64,000 bases of DNA from Lachnospiraceae bacterium (GCA_910575835.1 CAJTGB010000002.1:172016-236015); one strand, 5' to 3'; positions 39,968 through 49,237 are shown, counted from the first letter of the stretch. Made by a program: numbers and translations. Notes: generated by a model from the sequence alone, not told the origin.

Positions 39968-40177
39968 TTAGTTATGTGACTGCATATACTCTGCTTTCAC
40001 TTTATCAATTGTTTTGCCACCGATACCGAAATTTTTATCAGGCACTTCCTTTATAGTCGTCACAAAAAATTCTTGCGGTACTTTCATAATCTCAGAAGAT
40101 ACTTCCGTTAATCTCTTAATCAACTTTTCCTTTTGCTCATCTGATAAGGTACCACTTTCAATTGTAATGTAGGGCAT
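39968..40177 (-). CDS. 4-oxalocrotonate tautomerase family protein
   Basis: A 69-residue protein starting MPYITIESGTLSDEQK, with the catalytic N-terminal Pro after removal of Met. The fold is a single beta-alpha-beta unit that assembles into a hexamer. The ATG at 40177 is set by the need for Pro2, and AAGGAG lies upstream. Substrate unknown. Confidence 0.88.
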   Translation of the reverse strand: MPYITIESGTLSDEQKEKLIKRLTEVSSEIMKVPQEFFVTTIKEVPDKNFGIGGKTIDKVKAEYMQSHN

Positions 40178-40204
40178 TTTCTTTCTCCTTTGCAATTCTA
40201 TTTT

Positions 40205-40621
40205 TTAATTTCCGTGCTTGAACATCTTCCATTCTTCCATATATGTTATTTCTTTATATGAGGGTTCTTGTATAAGTTCTCCGTAAAATATTAATTTCTT
40301 TTGCGTTAAAATAAGGGCATTTTGTAGATTTGTTATTTGATTTTCAATATCTTTTATATGGCCCTGTACCATATCATAACGCTGCTTAAGGGTTTTTCCT
40401 CCTTGTATTAGCAATTCCACATATTGCTTTATTGATCTGATAGGTATATTTGCCATACGCATACACTGTATCATTTTTATCCATTCAATATCTGTATCCG
40501 TATACTGTCTGTACTTTTGATCCGTTCTAGTTATCTGTGGTATGAGTTTCTCTCTTTCGTAATATTTTAATGTTGCAGTGGAAAGACCTGTTATTTCTGC
40601 AGCCTCTTTTGCCGAATACAT
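40205..40621 (-). CDS. MerR-family transcriptional regulator
   Basis: A 138-residue MerR protein with an N-terminal winged HTH (YSAKEAAEITGLSTATLKYYERE, YRQYTDTDIEWIKMI) and a coiled coil (about 75-115). No Cys-rich metal site is visible, so it is not a metal sensor by sequence. ATG at 40621 has AAGGAAGG upstream. It likely controls the tautomerase and SDR genes. Confidence 0.88.
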   Translation of the reverse strand: MYSAKEAAEITGLSTATLKYYEREKLIPQITRTDQKYRQYTDTDIEWIKMIQCMRMANIPIRSIKQYVELLIQGGKTLKQRYDMVQGHIKDIENQITNLQNALILTQKKLIFYGELIQEPSYKEITYMEEWKMFKHGN

Positions 40622-40724
40622 ATCAATCACACCTTCCTTCTCTATCAGCAAATTCTATTGAATATCAGTATTTCAGTAAAGTATAAACTATGAAGTGCGC
40701 TTCATGTCAATAAAATTCAACTCA

Positions 40725-41181
40725 TTACTCATATTTACCAATGATACTGCCCTGCTGAATCATATATTTCCCCGCTATTTTCATAAAACGGCTCTTTGTA
40801 GGAATACCAGTTAAATCTATCTCTCTATCAAGAGCGTACATTGTAAAACGGTATAAATGCTGTCTGCCCCTAGATGGTTTGGGGCCGGCATACCGATACA
40901 GTCCATATCCAATTCCTTGTCTGGCATTTCCCAGACCTGAAACAATTTTGCCACCCGGAATCGCTCCGTCTATCTTTTCTCTGGCTGGTATATTAAAGAT
41001 AAGCCAATGTGTAAAATTCTGGGTGCTTAATATCTTCAAGGATAATGGCCAGCGTTTTTGCACGTGGAGACAGATTTTTTATGATAAATTCAGGAGAGCG
41101 ATTCTGCCCCCGCCCTGTATTTTCTACCGGGAATGTCTCTCCATTTTTCATATTGCTACATTCAAAGTTCAAAACATCCAT
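40725..41181 (-). pseudogene. YbhB/YbcL-family (PEBP-like) gene with a frameshift
   Basis: Two frames together give a YbhB/YbcL protein: the first (41181 to about 41010) has SPEFIIKNLSPRAKTLAIIL, and the second continues FTHWLIFNIPA, IPGGKIVSGLGNARQ, YAGPKP. Removing one T from the TTTT run at 41013-41016 (minus strand) restores a continuous HPEFTHWLIFNIP. The break could be a true mutation or a base-calling error. The start is duplicated by the IS insertion next door (41144-41238 and 43199-43293), so the gene was once the partner of the TetR gene at 43255. Confidence 0.8.
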
Positions 41182-41238
41182 ATCTATTTCATACCTCCAT
41201 CAAACAAACTGCTTATTTTCAAGTTGTCTGATAAAATC
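41144..41238. repeat. 95-bp direct repeat, left of IS
   Basis: Identical to 43199-43293. It holds the ybhB start region and the last codons of the tetR gene. Long target duplications of varied size are a known feature of the IS1634 family. Confidence 0.92.
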
Positions 41239-43198
41239 CTGTCTTTGACAGTTAGTAGATTAAATAATCGCTGTACCCCCTTGTGTTTTCTGGGTTACAG
41301 CGATTGTTGTCGTTGTTACGAATTATAGTAATTTATTCTTTCCCTTTACTTTTTTTCTGAATGGTTCTCATGCTGCTTTTGGTTATGAATTGATAATCCG
41401 TTCGGAAACCACAGGCTTCATGGAGAGCATCCGTGATATGCTCCCGCCTGTATAGTGGGATAAATCCCTGCTCCTGTATTTCGGCGAAATTCATTGCTTT
41501 TAGCGTATCTAATAATTCTCCGCAGGTATACTTATCGTCCAGTTTTTTCTCAAGAAAACGGTAGAGTGTTAATGCGAGAAAACAAATCAGGAAATGTGCT
41601 TTGATCCGGTTTTCATCCTGTAAATAAACAGGTCTTGCAGAAAAATCTGTTTTCATGATCCGGAAGCATTCCTCTATCTGCCATCTGCCCTCACTTACTT
41701 TTAGGATATCACTGACCTCATCATCCAAAAGGTCTGTGCATACTGCATAGAGCCCGTCGTACTGAGCCTCGTCAGAAATCTTCCTTTCATCCAGATAATG
41801 TTGGATATCAGCAGCTTCCCCTTCTTCTGTAACTGCTATTTTTCCAATAAACCGGGCCGGGTCATTGGGATTTTTTCGGTTCTTTTTGGATTTCCCTGAG
41901 TCGAGCATCTTCTGTGCCCGCTCTACCTGTTTGTCACGGAGAGACTTCTGGTAAAGGGCATATTTAGGGGAATACGTGATGATCAAGCGCTGATACAGCT
42001 TCTTTGTGGTATAGGGTTCGTCTTTGTAATAAAGCCCTTTGTCATCCTCAGAAAGCTTTGTGATATCGACAGGAGTATCATCAGATACTCTTTTAAAGCC
42101 CTGCGGATTTAACGCCCATTCTTTTTCTTCTTTCTTTAGCTTTTTGATGGACTGAGTTACAATGTAAGCTCGTTCCCCCATGTGATTGTATTCCCTGATG
42201 GATTCAGAACCCAGTCCGGCATCACTGCAATAAATGAATTTCTGGCATCCGAAATCCCCAAGGACTTTCTTTTCTAATGGCTTCAGGGATGTCTGCTCAT
42301 TTGCATTTCCCGGAAAGAGTGAGAAAGCAAGGGGGATTCCATCCCCGTCCATAAACAGCCCCATTTGAATGATCGGGTTTGGCCTGTGTTCTTTACTTTT
42401 TCCGTATTTTTTAGCTCCATCTTCCTGTTCAATTTCGAAGTAATAATTCGAGCAGTCATAATAAAGGATCTTGTCATTTCTCTTTCCAAGATAATGGCTG
42501 TTTTTATAGACTTCTGCTTGGATGAGGTCACATTCAGCCCCAAGGACATCTAACGCCCGGTACACATCATGGAGTTCGTAAGAAGGTTTCTCTAAAAACT
42601 CAGATGCTGCCTTGTAAGAAGAACGCTTGCTGCAAGGCTCCAGAATCCTTGTATAGATCAAGTCAGACAGAATTGCGTTGATATCATACTTGAATTTATA
42701 TTTTTGTTTTAACTTCCGGCAGATCTTATTCATTTGCAGCTGATAATAAACGGATTGGAGAAAAAGATAGCCGCCGCGGAAGAAGGCCTGTTTACCATAA
42801 TCTAATTGCCTGTCAGCGTGGAAAGGAATCAATACTGTTTTTGCTTCATTTTCCTTTTTGTATTTTTCGGTCTCTATTTTTGCTTCATTTCTTGCCCATG
42901 CAACGACATCATCTCTTGTAGGGCCATGTTCAGGAAGAAGCTGTTCTAAAGTTCCCAGCTTACGTACAATTGTAGAAGTAGTGCTACCATTTGCTTTTAC
43001 ATAAGATTTGCAGATATAAAAAGACTCTGCATTTTTAGATTTTGTTATGTGAAGATTCATATATCATCCCTCCTACCTTTTATTATACCACACAATAACA
43101 TAAAATAACATATATAAAAACAAATTAATTGACACAAAAAAAGCAGGTTTTGTGCGACCTGCGAGTACTTTTTGGATTATTCAATTGTCAAACTCCCG
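41239..43198 (-). mobile_element. IS1634-family insertion sequence
   Basis: About 1.96 kb between the 95-bp direct repeats. Ends show an imperfect inverted core: left TTTGACAGTT, right (reverse complement) TTTGACAATT, five or six bases in. One transposase gene is carried. It interrupts what was a tetR-ybhB pair. Confidence 0.85.
41333..43060 (-). CDS. IS1634-family transposase
   Basis: A 575-residue DDE transposase of the IS4-like superfamily. First Asp in ILYYDCSNYYFE, second in FIYCSDAGLGS, and the Y-R-E-K-type block in GRWQIEECFRIMKTDFSARP with the catalytic Glu. N-terminal part (about 1-120) is the family's DNA-binding region. It appears intact, with a TATAAT-like -10 upstream at about 43083-43088. 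Confidence 0.92.
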   Translation of the reverse strand: MNLHITKSKNAESFYICKSYVKANGSTTSTIVRKLGTLEQLLPEHGPTRDDVVAWARNEAKIETEKYKKENEAKTVLIPFHADRQLDYGKQAFFRGGYLFLQSVYYQLQMNKICRKLKQKYKFKYDINAILSDLIYTRILEPCSKRSSYKAASEFLEKPSYELHDVYRALDVLGAECDLIQAEVYKNSHYLGKRNDKILYYDCSNYYFEIEQEDGAKKYGKSKEHRPNPIIQMGLFMDGDGIPLAFSLFPGNANEQTSLKPLEKKVLGDFGCQKFIYCSDAGLGSESIREYNHMGERAYIVTQSIKKLKKEEKEWALNPQGFKRVSDDTPVDITKLSEDDKGLYYKDEPYTTKKLYQRLIITYSPKYALYQKSLRDKQVERAQKMLDSGKSKKNRKNPNDPARFIGKIAVTEEGEAADIQHYLDERKISDEAQYDGLYAVCTDLLDDEVSDILKVSEGRWQIEECFRIMKTDFSARPVYLQDENRIKAHFLICFLALTLYRFLEKKLDDKYTCGELLDTLKAMNFAEIQEQGFIPLYRREHITDALHEACGFRTDYQFITKSSMRTIQKKSKGKE

Positions 43199-43293
43199 TT
43201 TTTCATATTGCTACATTCAAAGTTCAAAACATCCATATCTATTTCATACCTCCATCAAACAAACTGCTTATTTTCAAGTTGTCTGATAAAATC
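43199..43293. repeat. 95-bp direct repeat, right of IS
   Basis: Second copy of the repeat at 41144-41238. It contains the stop of the tetR gene and a start that would give only a ten-codon ybhB stub. Confidence 0.92.
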
Positions 43294-43824
43294 ATCAACT
43301 ATATCAGACAGACTTTTCTCTACTGAAAATCCATCATCAAAAAATCCTGCCATCTCTAATGAAACAAAGCCATGCAAAATGCTGTGGTAATATCGGGAAT
43401 AATAAATTATTTTTGTTTTCTCTTTCATATATTGAGATAATGTCTCAAATAAAATTGATTTCACTTCCCGTCCTGCCCCAACCAGATTTTCTAAATTGCT
43501 ATGAGGAACTTTCAAAATAATACGATACATCTCAGGATTTTTTTTCGCATAGCTATAATACGAGAAAGCAATCGCCCGAAGTGCTTCTCCCTGCTTCTTT
43601 TGTGCTACGGCATCCAACATCTCGTCTCTTAACCGGCTTAATGCTAAATGGCTAAGAGAGCTATATAACTCTTCAATTCCCTTAATATGCGTATACAGTG
43701 AAGCTGGTTTTATATCTAGCTTCGCTGCCAGTTTATGCAGCGTTAAATTTTCATACCCATATTCTTCTACTAATAATGCCGCTGTTTTAACCACTGCCTC
43801 TTTCGTAAGTCCTTGTCTTGGCAT
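43255..43824 (-). CDS. TetR/AcrR-family regulator (WHG-type C-terminus)
   Basis: A 189-residue TetR protein. N-terminal HTH (LTKEAVVKTAALLVEEYGY, LTLHKLAAKLDIKPASLYTHI) and a C-terminal ligand-binding domain with YYSRYYHSILHGFVSLEMAG, typical of the WHG group. ATG at 43824 fits the family start. It was likely followed by ybhB before the IS insertion. The region upstream has AATATTAGGAATATTGTATCCTAATATTG-like inverted repeats (about 43842-43878), a probable operator. Confidence 0.85.
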   Translation of the reverse strand: MPRQGLTKEAVVKTAALLVEEYGYENLTLHKLAAKLDIKPASLYTHIKGIEELYSSLSHLALSRLRDEMLDAVAQKKQGEALRAIAFSYYSYAKKNPEMYRIILKVPHSNLENLVGAGREVKSILFETLSQYMKEKTKIIYYSRYYHSILHGFVSLEMAGFFDDGFSVEKSLSDIVDDFIRQLENKQFV

Positions 43825-43844
43825 AGTTTTCTCCCTTCCTAACA

Positions 43845-43880
43845 ATATTAGGAATATTGTATCCTAATATTGTTAGGAAG
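43845..43880. promoter_or_regulatory. Probable TetR operator
   Basis: Three overlapping inverted elements of the TCCTAATATTGTTAGGA type upstream of the tetR start: CTAACAATATTAGGA and TCCTAATATTGTTAGG. Symmetry and place fit autoregulation. Confidence 0.6.
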
Positions 43881-44062
43881 TCAATATAGAAAAACAACAG
43901 CTCAATTATTCCCTGACAGATACTGCCTGTTTCCTGTCTGGTCATACGCATCCGCACCCGACAACCTCCGACTTCTATTTTGGAAATGTCTACACAATAT
44001 CCATAAATAGTTTAAATAGATCATATTTCTGCGAGTTTAGTATGCCGGAAAATTTTCAAAAG

Positions 44063-44091
44063 TTGACAAACGTTATTTTGTGTAGTATTAT
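44063..44091 (+). promoter_or_regulatory. Promoter of ABC-F gene and leader
   Basis: TTGACA (44063-44068), 17 bases, TATTAT (44086-44091). It drives a leader of about 350 bases before the ABC-F start. Confidence 0.85.
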
Positions 44092-44127
44092 TTCAGACAG
44101 AGCGCACAGGCTCAAAAGGAGATTGTT

Positions 44128-44217
44128 ATGAATTTTTACTTAACTAACCAGCCCAAAAAGAAACTGAACTCTACACAATTTATGCCGATGAAACATTGTG
44201 TAGAGTATAGCGTATAA
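44128..44217 (+). CDS. Leader peptide of ABC-F attenuator
   Basis: A 29-codon ORF with AAGGAG nine bases upstream: starts MNFYLTNQPKKK and ends HCVEYSV. The RNA of its second half folds into a perfect 11-base-pair hairpin (44169-44179 with 44195-44205). ABC-F antibiotic-resistance genes are often controlled by ribosome stalling on such an ORF; stalling would change which downstream hairpin forms. The stall site cannot be told from sequence alone. Confidence 0.75.
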   Translation: MNFYLTNQPKKKLNSTQFMPMKHCVEYSV

Positions 44218-44236
44218 ATGCGCATTTAGTTTTCTT

Positions 44237-44291
44237 CGGAAATAAGGAATAATTACGCTCATTTTCAATGGGTGCTATTTCTTATATTCCG
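44237..44291 (+). promoter_or_regulatory. Second hairpin in ABC-F leader
   Basis: Arms 44237-44252 and 44276-44291 pair over about 14 positions with one bulge. It lies between the leader ORF and the terminator and is a candidate switching element. Confidence 0.55.
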
Positions 44292-44309
44292 CATGAGATA
44301 ATGATGTGA

Positions 44310-44355
44310 GCAAAAGGCTATGGACAATGTTTTGTCCATAGCCTTTTGCTTTTTG
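44310..44355 (+). terminator. Attenuator terminator before ABC-F gene
   Basis: A perfect 17-base-pair stem (44310-44326 with 44333-44349) with a six-base loop and a TTTTT tail, 100 bases upstream of the ABC-F start. It should stop most transcripts unless antitermination occurs. Confidence 0.92.
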
Positions 44356-44455
44356 TTCATCAGGAAAGGCAGAAGGTAGGTACGTTTGCGTGTACCGGGC
44401 TTTCTGCTTTTTCTTTTTAACTTTCATTAGTACACATAAGAAAGGATATGTAAAT

Positions 44456-45991
44456 ATGAGTTTATTAGAAATCAGAAGATTAACACATTCATTTGGGGAG
44501 AATCTTCTCTATAAAAATGCGGAATTTGCATTAAATAAAGGAGAACACATAGGAGTTGTAGGGCAAAATGGAACAGGAAAATCTACCCTTATAAAACTTT
44601 GCACGAAACAGATTTTGCCCGACGAAGGTCAAATTAAATGGCAGCCTAATATCACCATAGGCTATTTAGATCAATATGCAGAGATCGACCATAATATTAC
44701 AATGCATGATTTTTTGAAATCCGCTTTTTCAAACCTCTATCAAATTGAAAAAGAGATGACGCTGCATTATCAAAAGGCAGGTACAGGAGATATAAATGCC
44801 TTAAATCTTGCAGCACGTTATCAAGAAAAGTTAGAGCAATACGATTTTTACAATATTGACACTATGATTGAACGAGTTGCAAATGGCTTGGGACTGGTTT
44901 CTATTGGGCTTGAACGCTCCATAGCACAAATGAGTGGGGGACAAAGGGCAAAAATTATTTTAGCTAAATTGCTTCTTGAAAAGCCGGATATTCTTTTGTT
45001 AGATGAACCAACTAATTTTTTAGACAAGGAACACATTACTTGGTTAGCAGATTATTTAGCCACTTTGGGAAATGCCTTTATGGTTGTATCACATGATTAT
45101 GAATTTTTGGATAGGATTGCAAATCGAATTTGCGACATAGACAACCATACAATCACAAAATATTTCGGTACATATACCGAATATGTAAAAAAGAAAACAC
45201 TCTTACGAGAGGATTATGTACGGCAATATGCGGCTCAACAAAAAGAGATTAAAAAGACAGAAGAATTTATTAGAAAAAATATTGCTGGACGAAAATCAAG
45301 AATGGCAAGAGGAAGACAGAAGCAATTAGATCGAATGGATAAAATGGAAGCATTGGAACAAAAAGAGAACAAACCTTATTTTCATTTCCAAACGGTTCCA
45401 TTAACAAATACGGAACACCTAATCGTCAAACAGTTATCTATTGGTTATTACTATCCGCTTTTATCTGACATTACTTTCTCTGTTAAAGGCGGTCAAAAAG
45501 TTGTTATCACTGGATTTAACGGAATTGGAAAATCAACATTACTGAAAACATTGATAGGTTATATTCCTGCTATACAAGGGGAGCATAAATTCTCAAATCA
45601 AGTTACAATAGGTTATTTTGAACAGGATTTAATGTGGTCTGATTTAGAAAGAACTCCTATTCAAATTGTTTCAGACAGCTATCCTCATTTGGTAGCAAAG
45701 GAAATTCGTAAACAATTAGCACAGTGCGGAATTTCAAGTAAACACGCGACACAGCCAATAGGAACGCTAAGCGGTGGAGAACAAGCCAAAGTAAAAATGT
45801 GTTTGCTGACTTTAACATCTTGCAATTTTTTAATCATGGACGAGCCAACAAATCATTTGGATATACAAGCGAAAGAAGCCCTTAAAACAGCACTATCCGA
45901 ATTTCCCGGTACAGTATTGCTTGTATCACATGAGGAAGCGTTTTATAGGGATTGGGCGCAAAAAATAATCAATATAGAATGTAGAATGTAG
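44456..45991 (+). CDS. ABC-F type ribosomal protection protein
   Basis: A 511-residue soluble protein with two ABC domains and no membrane segment. First domain: GQNGTGKST, signature MSGGQRAK, Walker B DILLLDEPTNFLD. Second: GFNGIGKST, LSGGEQAK, NFLIMDEPTNHLD. The interdomain linker (about 240-310) is charged, with KKTEEFIRKNIAGRKSRMARGR. This fits ARE ABC-F proteins that push ribosome-targeting antibiotics such as lincosamides, pleuromutilins or streptogramins off the ribosome; which drugs cannot be told. ATG at 44456 has AAAGGA upstream. Confidence 0.88.
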   Translation: MSLLEIRRLTHSFGENLLYKNAEFALNKGEHIGVVGQNGTGKSTLIKLCTKQILPDEGQIKWQPNITIGYLDQYAEIDHNITMHDFLKSAFSNLYQIEKEMTLHYQKAGTGDINALNLAARYQEKLEQYDFYNIDTMIERVANGLGLVSIGLERSIAQMSGGQRAKIILAKLLLEKPDILLLDEPTNFLDKEHITWLADYLATLGNAFMVVSHDYEFLDRIANRICDIDNHTITKYFGTYTEYVKKKTLLREDYVRQYAAQQKEIKKTEEFIRKNIAGRKSRMARGRQKQLDRMDKMEALEQKENKPYFHFQTVPLTNTEHLIVKQLSIGYYYPLLSDITFSVKGGQKVVITGFNGIGKSTLLKTLIGYIPAIQGEHKFSNQVTIGYFEQDLMWSDLERTPIQIVSDSYPHLVAKEIRKQLAQCGISSKHATQPIGTLSGGEQAKVKMCLLTLTSCNFLIMDEPTNHLDIQAKEALKTALSEFPGTVLLVSHEEAFYRDWAQKIINIECRM

Positions 45992-46199
45992 AGCAACATT
46001 TTATGAATGATTGAGATTAAAAGAAAAAAGTAAATTATAAGAATAGATAGAACAAGAGGGAGATGAGAGTGTGCTGTGTTTTACTGCATGCTTTTTTCTC
46101 TTTACAAACAGGATTATAATAAAAAAGAAGGAACCCCTTCCTGGCAAGAACCGGTTCCATCTTTCATCAAATACATCCCAAAGGAAGTATCCAAGTATT

Positions 46200-46766
46200 A
46201 TGATACGCATTTTCAATCTGTTTTGCAAGCTGAAAGAAATAAAAATATCAGACCAGGAGTGGTTTGACCAGGCGGTTGGAGACCTGATGCTTTCGGACCA
46301 GTGCTGCCCATACTGTGGGGCAAAAAGCAGCATGAAACCCCATGACAGCTATTCCCGTTACATGGTCACGTTAAAAGGGGATAAACCGGTAACGGAATCC
46401 CTGTGTGTCCCACGGGTAAAGTGCACCTCCTGCGGGCATACCCATGCCCTCCTTCCTGAGATGCTGATCCCCTATTCATCTTACAGCCTGCGCTTTGTTC
46501 TGTCCGTTCTGAATGCTTATTTCCTGCATGCCCATACGGTAGAAGATATTTGTGAAGCTTACCAGATCTCCCATTCCACATTTTACGTCTTCCGGGACCT
46601 GTTCCTTTCCCATAAACAGATGATCCTGGGGCTCCTGAATGATGCACAGAAAAAAGCGTCTGATTTTATCGGAAAACTGGACGGGGAACGGCTCTTCCGG
46701 TTTTGGGAGTCGTTCCGGTATTCATTCCTGCAGGCATACCATGCGTCAGATTTCCATCACCGCTGA
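46200..46766 (+). CDS. DUF6431-type transposon protein
   Basis: A 188-residue protein with a zinc-ribbon pattern: CCPYCGAKSS and VKCTSCGHTHALLPE, followed by a helix-turn-helix-like segment (VEDICEAYQISHSTFYVFRDLF). It is typically paired with the DDE transposase that follows. The ATG at 46200 has AAAGGAAG upstream; an overlapping frame at 46076-46267 is less likely. It may be the DNA-binding partner of a two-gene IS. Confidence 0.65.
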   Translation: MIRIFNLFCKLKEIKISDQEWFDQAVGDLMLSDQCCPYCGAKSSMKPHDSYSRYMVTLKGDKPVTESLCVPRVKCTSCGHTHALLPEMLIPYSSYSLRFVLSVLNAYFLHAHTVEDICEAYQISHSTFYVFRDLFLSHKQMILGLLNDAQKKASDFIGKLDGERLFRFWESFRYSFLQAYHASDFHHR

Positions 46767-46858
46767 AGTTCCAGGCAAAACATTCCGGATGTTTCCCATA
46801 ATCCCGGCATGTACTTTGGGGGGCGGCGGGGATATACTGTAACCGGAGGCGATATAAA

Positions 46859-47550
46859 ATGGAACAACAAAAGAAAACAGAACGGACAGAGGAACAGATG
46901 GAGACAGCCCGGCTCCGCTTTGGGATGATCGCGCCGGTGATCCAGGAAACTTACCCAGATGAATCCGTCATGGCTTACTGTCGGAGGGTATCCCAGACGC
47001 CAATGCGGCTTCCGGATGGGCGGACTGTGAAATATAAGCCCAAAACAATCGGAAAATGGGTCAGCCTTTACCGGAACGGCGGGATTGATGCCCTGAAGCC
47101 GAAAACACGGTCCGACCTTGGAAAGACCAGGGTGCTCACAGAAGAGGCAATTGATGAGATCTACCGGATCAAACAGAAATATCCGAGGTTGAACGCAACA
47201 CAGATCCACGCCAGGCTGGTACAGGAGGGCTTGATCCCGGCAACGGTTTCTGTGGCAAGCGTCCAGAGATTTGTGAAACGCAACGGGCTGAAAAGCGTAG
47301 ACGCGGCATTGGCCGGGCGTGACCGGAAAGCGTTCGAGGAGGCGTATTTTGGCGGCATGTACCAGGCAGATACGTGTTACCTCCCGTATCTGGAAGAAAA
47401 CGGGAAAAAGCACAGGACGTACCTGATTATGATCCTGGATGACTACTCCCGGATGATCGTGGGCGGGCGTATCTTTTACCAGGAGAATGCATACAACTTC
47501 CAGAAGGTCCTTAAGGACGCAGTTGCGGCTTATGGGATTCCGGTGCGCTG
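46859..47550 (+). pseudogene. DDE integrase-type transposase, 3' truncated
   Basis: About 231 residues of a transposase: helix-turn-helix N-terminus (RTVKYKPKTIGKWVSLYRNG, LNATQIHARLV) and integrase core with first Asp in YQADTCYLPYL and second Asp in LIMILDDYSRMI. The region with the third acidic residue is missing: near 47550 the sequence switches to an unrelated gene in another frame. The IS right end is therefore lost. Confidence 0.8.
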
Positions 47551-48117
47551 GTGTCTTTTGATACGGCGCATTTCCATATCGAAGGGAAGGAGGGGAGCTG
47601 GCTTGCCTTTGACAGCATTATCATGGACGGCAGGCAGTTTTTCCTGATGGAGCATGAAGCCTATGGGAAGGATGCGGCATGGGTTGTATTGGATGAGGAT
47701 GGAAAACTGATCGTGGATAATGTGTATCAGGGATTTGACCAGGCGGTCTTACAGCAAATCAGGGATTACCTCAATCCCCCGGAGCCTGTGAACGAGTCAG
47801 TGCAGCATGAAATATTTTTCGGACAGACTTCTATACCCTCCGGGGCAGATACGCCGTCCGGCAGTCGCCAGGGAAAGCCATCCCTTGAAAACTGGCAGAA
47901 ATATATGGAGAACGGCGAGTACCTCCGCAGCATTGAAGGCGGGGAAGAATAGAATTACAGCTTTATTGACGGGAACAAAAACAACGGTAAAAAGAAAAAC
48001 AGCAGGGTGTCCGTCCTGAAAAAGCTTCGGCAGAAACAGGCGGAGATTGCGAAGCGGAGCGGAAAGCCCGCACAGCAGATGGAAGCGGCGGAGGATATGG
48101 AGCGTAGACGGAAATAA
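47551..48117 (+). pseudogene. DUF4316-type gene fragment with an in-frame TAG
   Basis: The frame from 47551 (LAFDSIIMDGRQFFLMEHE, YLNPPE) stops at a TAG at 47950-47952 and continues in the same frame to 48117 as NYSFIDGNKNNGKKKN and LKKLRQKQAEIAKRSG, matching the usual ending of DUF4316-type conjugative-element proteins, where a Gln (CAG) fits at the stop. The 5' end is cut off by the transposon junction. So the gene is broken twice. Confidence 0.55.
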
Positions 48118-48259
48118 AAAAAGAGAAGTGTCTGGCTTGTGTGCTGCCGGATGCTTCTTTTTTTATGTCTTGAATAGTGGGGAGTTTCTCTGTATAATAA
48201 AATCATAGCAGGAATAGCGAACCTGTCAGACAGGCGGAAGCCGGAACCGAGGTGATATT
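48118..48259. other. Short intergenic stretch with hairpin
   Basis: An imperfect GAAGTGTCTGGC/GCCGGATGCTTC hairpin with a T run (about 48126-48168) could terminate the preceding gene. Confidence 0.4.
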
Positions 48260-49147
48260 GTGCAGGGTAAAACGGTGCAGGAAGAAGCAAAAGAGAAAAC
48301 TGTGGAGAAAAAGGAAGCATTTGCAAAATATACGGTGAAAGACAGCGTATTCACGACGATCTTTCGGGATAAGAAATACTTGATACAGTTATACCGTGCG
48401 CTCCATCCGGAGGACACGGAGACTACGGAAGATGCGCTTAAGGATATTACGATCAGGAATGTGCTTACGAATGGAATTTTCAATGATTTGGGGTTCCGGG
48501 TTGGGGATAAGATCCTGTTTCTTGTTGAACAGCAGTCCTCATGGACAATGAATATCATTATACGTGCGCTTATGTATCTGGTGCAGACGTATCACGATTA
48601 TTTTGAAGAACATGAGGCAGACTTATATGGAAGCAGGAAAGTCCATGTGCCGGAAGCGGAAGTGTATATGGTTTATACCGGGGAGCGTGTAAACAGGCCG
48701 GAAACCATTTCACTTTCCGAAGAATTTTTCGGCGGGAAGGAATGTGCCATTGAAGTAAAGGTAAAAGTAATCTATGGAGGCAATGGAAACGACATTATCA
48801 GCCAGTATGTTGCATTCACAAAGGTATATAATGAACAGGTAAAACAGTATGGGAGAAGCCGGAAGGCTGTCACGGAAACCATCCGTATCTGTAAGGACAG
48901 GGACGTACTCCGTGAATTTTTAGCAGATAGGGAAAAGGAGGTTATATCAATTATGATGACATTGTTCGATGAAGAGAGAATCATGCGTACCCACATAGCC
49001 AGTGAGAAGAAAGAAGCTGCGAAGGAAACGGCAGAAAAGATGTTAAAGATGGGAAAGCTGTCGGTAGAAGAGATTGCAGGCTGTTTTACAGAATTATCTG
49101 TAGAGGATATTCAGGAAATTGAAAAAGGGCTGCTTCAGACGGTATAG
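48260..49147 (+). CDS. Rpn family nuclease (third type)
   Basis: A 295-residue Rpn-family protein, distinct from both Rpn types at the left end. Catalytic pattern: Asp in NDLGFRVGDKILFLVEQQSS with the Glu-Gln-Gln. The N-terminal AFAKYTVKDSVFTTIFRDK is typical, and the C-terminus is helical without Gly/Arg repeats (KKEAAKETAEKMLKMGKLSV). GTG start after GAGGTGAT. It lies in the accessory region beside conjugative-element genes. Confidence 0.85.
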   Translation: MQGKTVQEEAKEKTVEKKEAFAKYTVKDSVFTTIFRDKKYLIQLYRALHPEDTETTEDALKDITIRNVLTNGIFNDLGFRVGDKILFLVEQQSSWTMNIIIRALMYLVQTYHDYFEEHEADLYGSRKVHVPEAEVYMVYTGERVNRPETISLSEEFFGGKECAIEVKVKVIYGGNGNDIISQYVAFTKVYNEQVKQYGRSRKAVTETIRICKDRDVLREFLADREKEVISIMMTLFDEERIMRTHIASEKKEAAKETAEKMLKMGKLSVEEIAGCFTELSVEDIQEIEKGLLQTV

Positions 49148-49237
49148 CATTTGGGGTAAGCCGATACAGGAAGAAAAAATATACAGAACCCCCGGTTGTA
49201 AATGAATGCAGCCGGGGTTATTCATATGGAGGGTACA

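Noticed and set aside
46076..46267. 63-codon frame overlapping the DUF6431 gene start
   Set aside because: Shorter, unsupported and in conflict with the zinc-ribbon protein frame.
46757..47413. Minus-strand frame opposite the truncated transposase
   Set aside because: Shadow of the transposase; no ribosome binding site.
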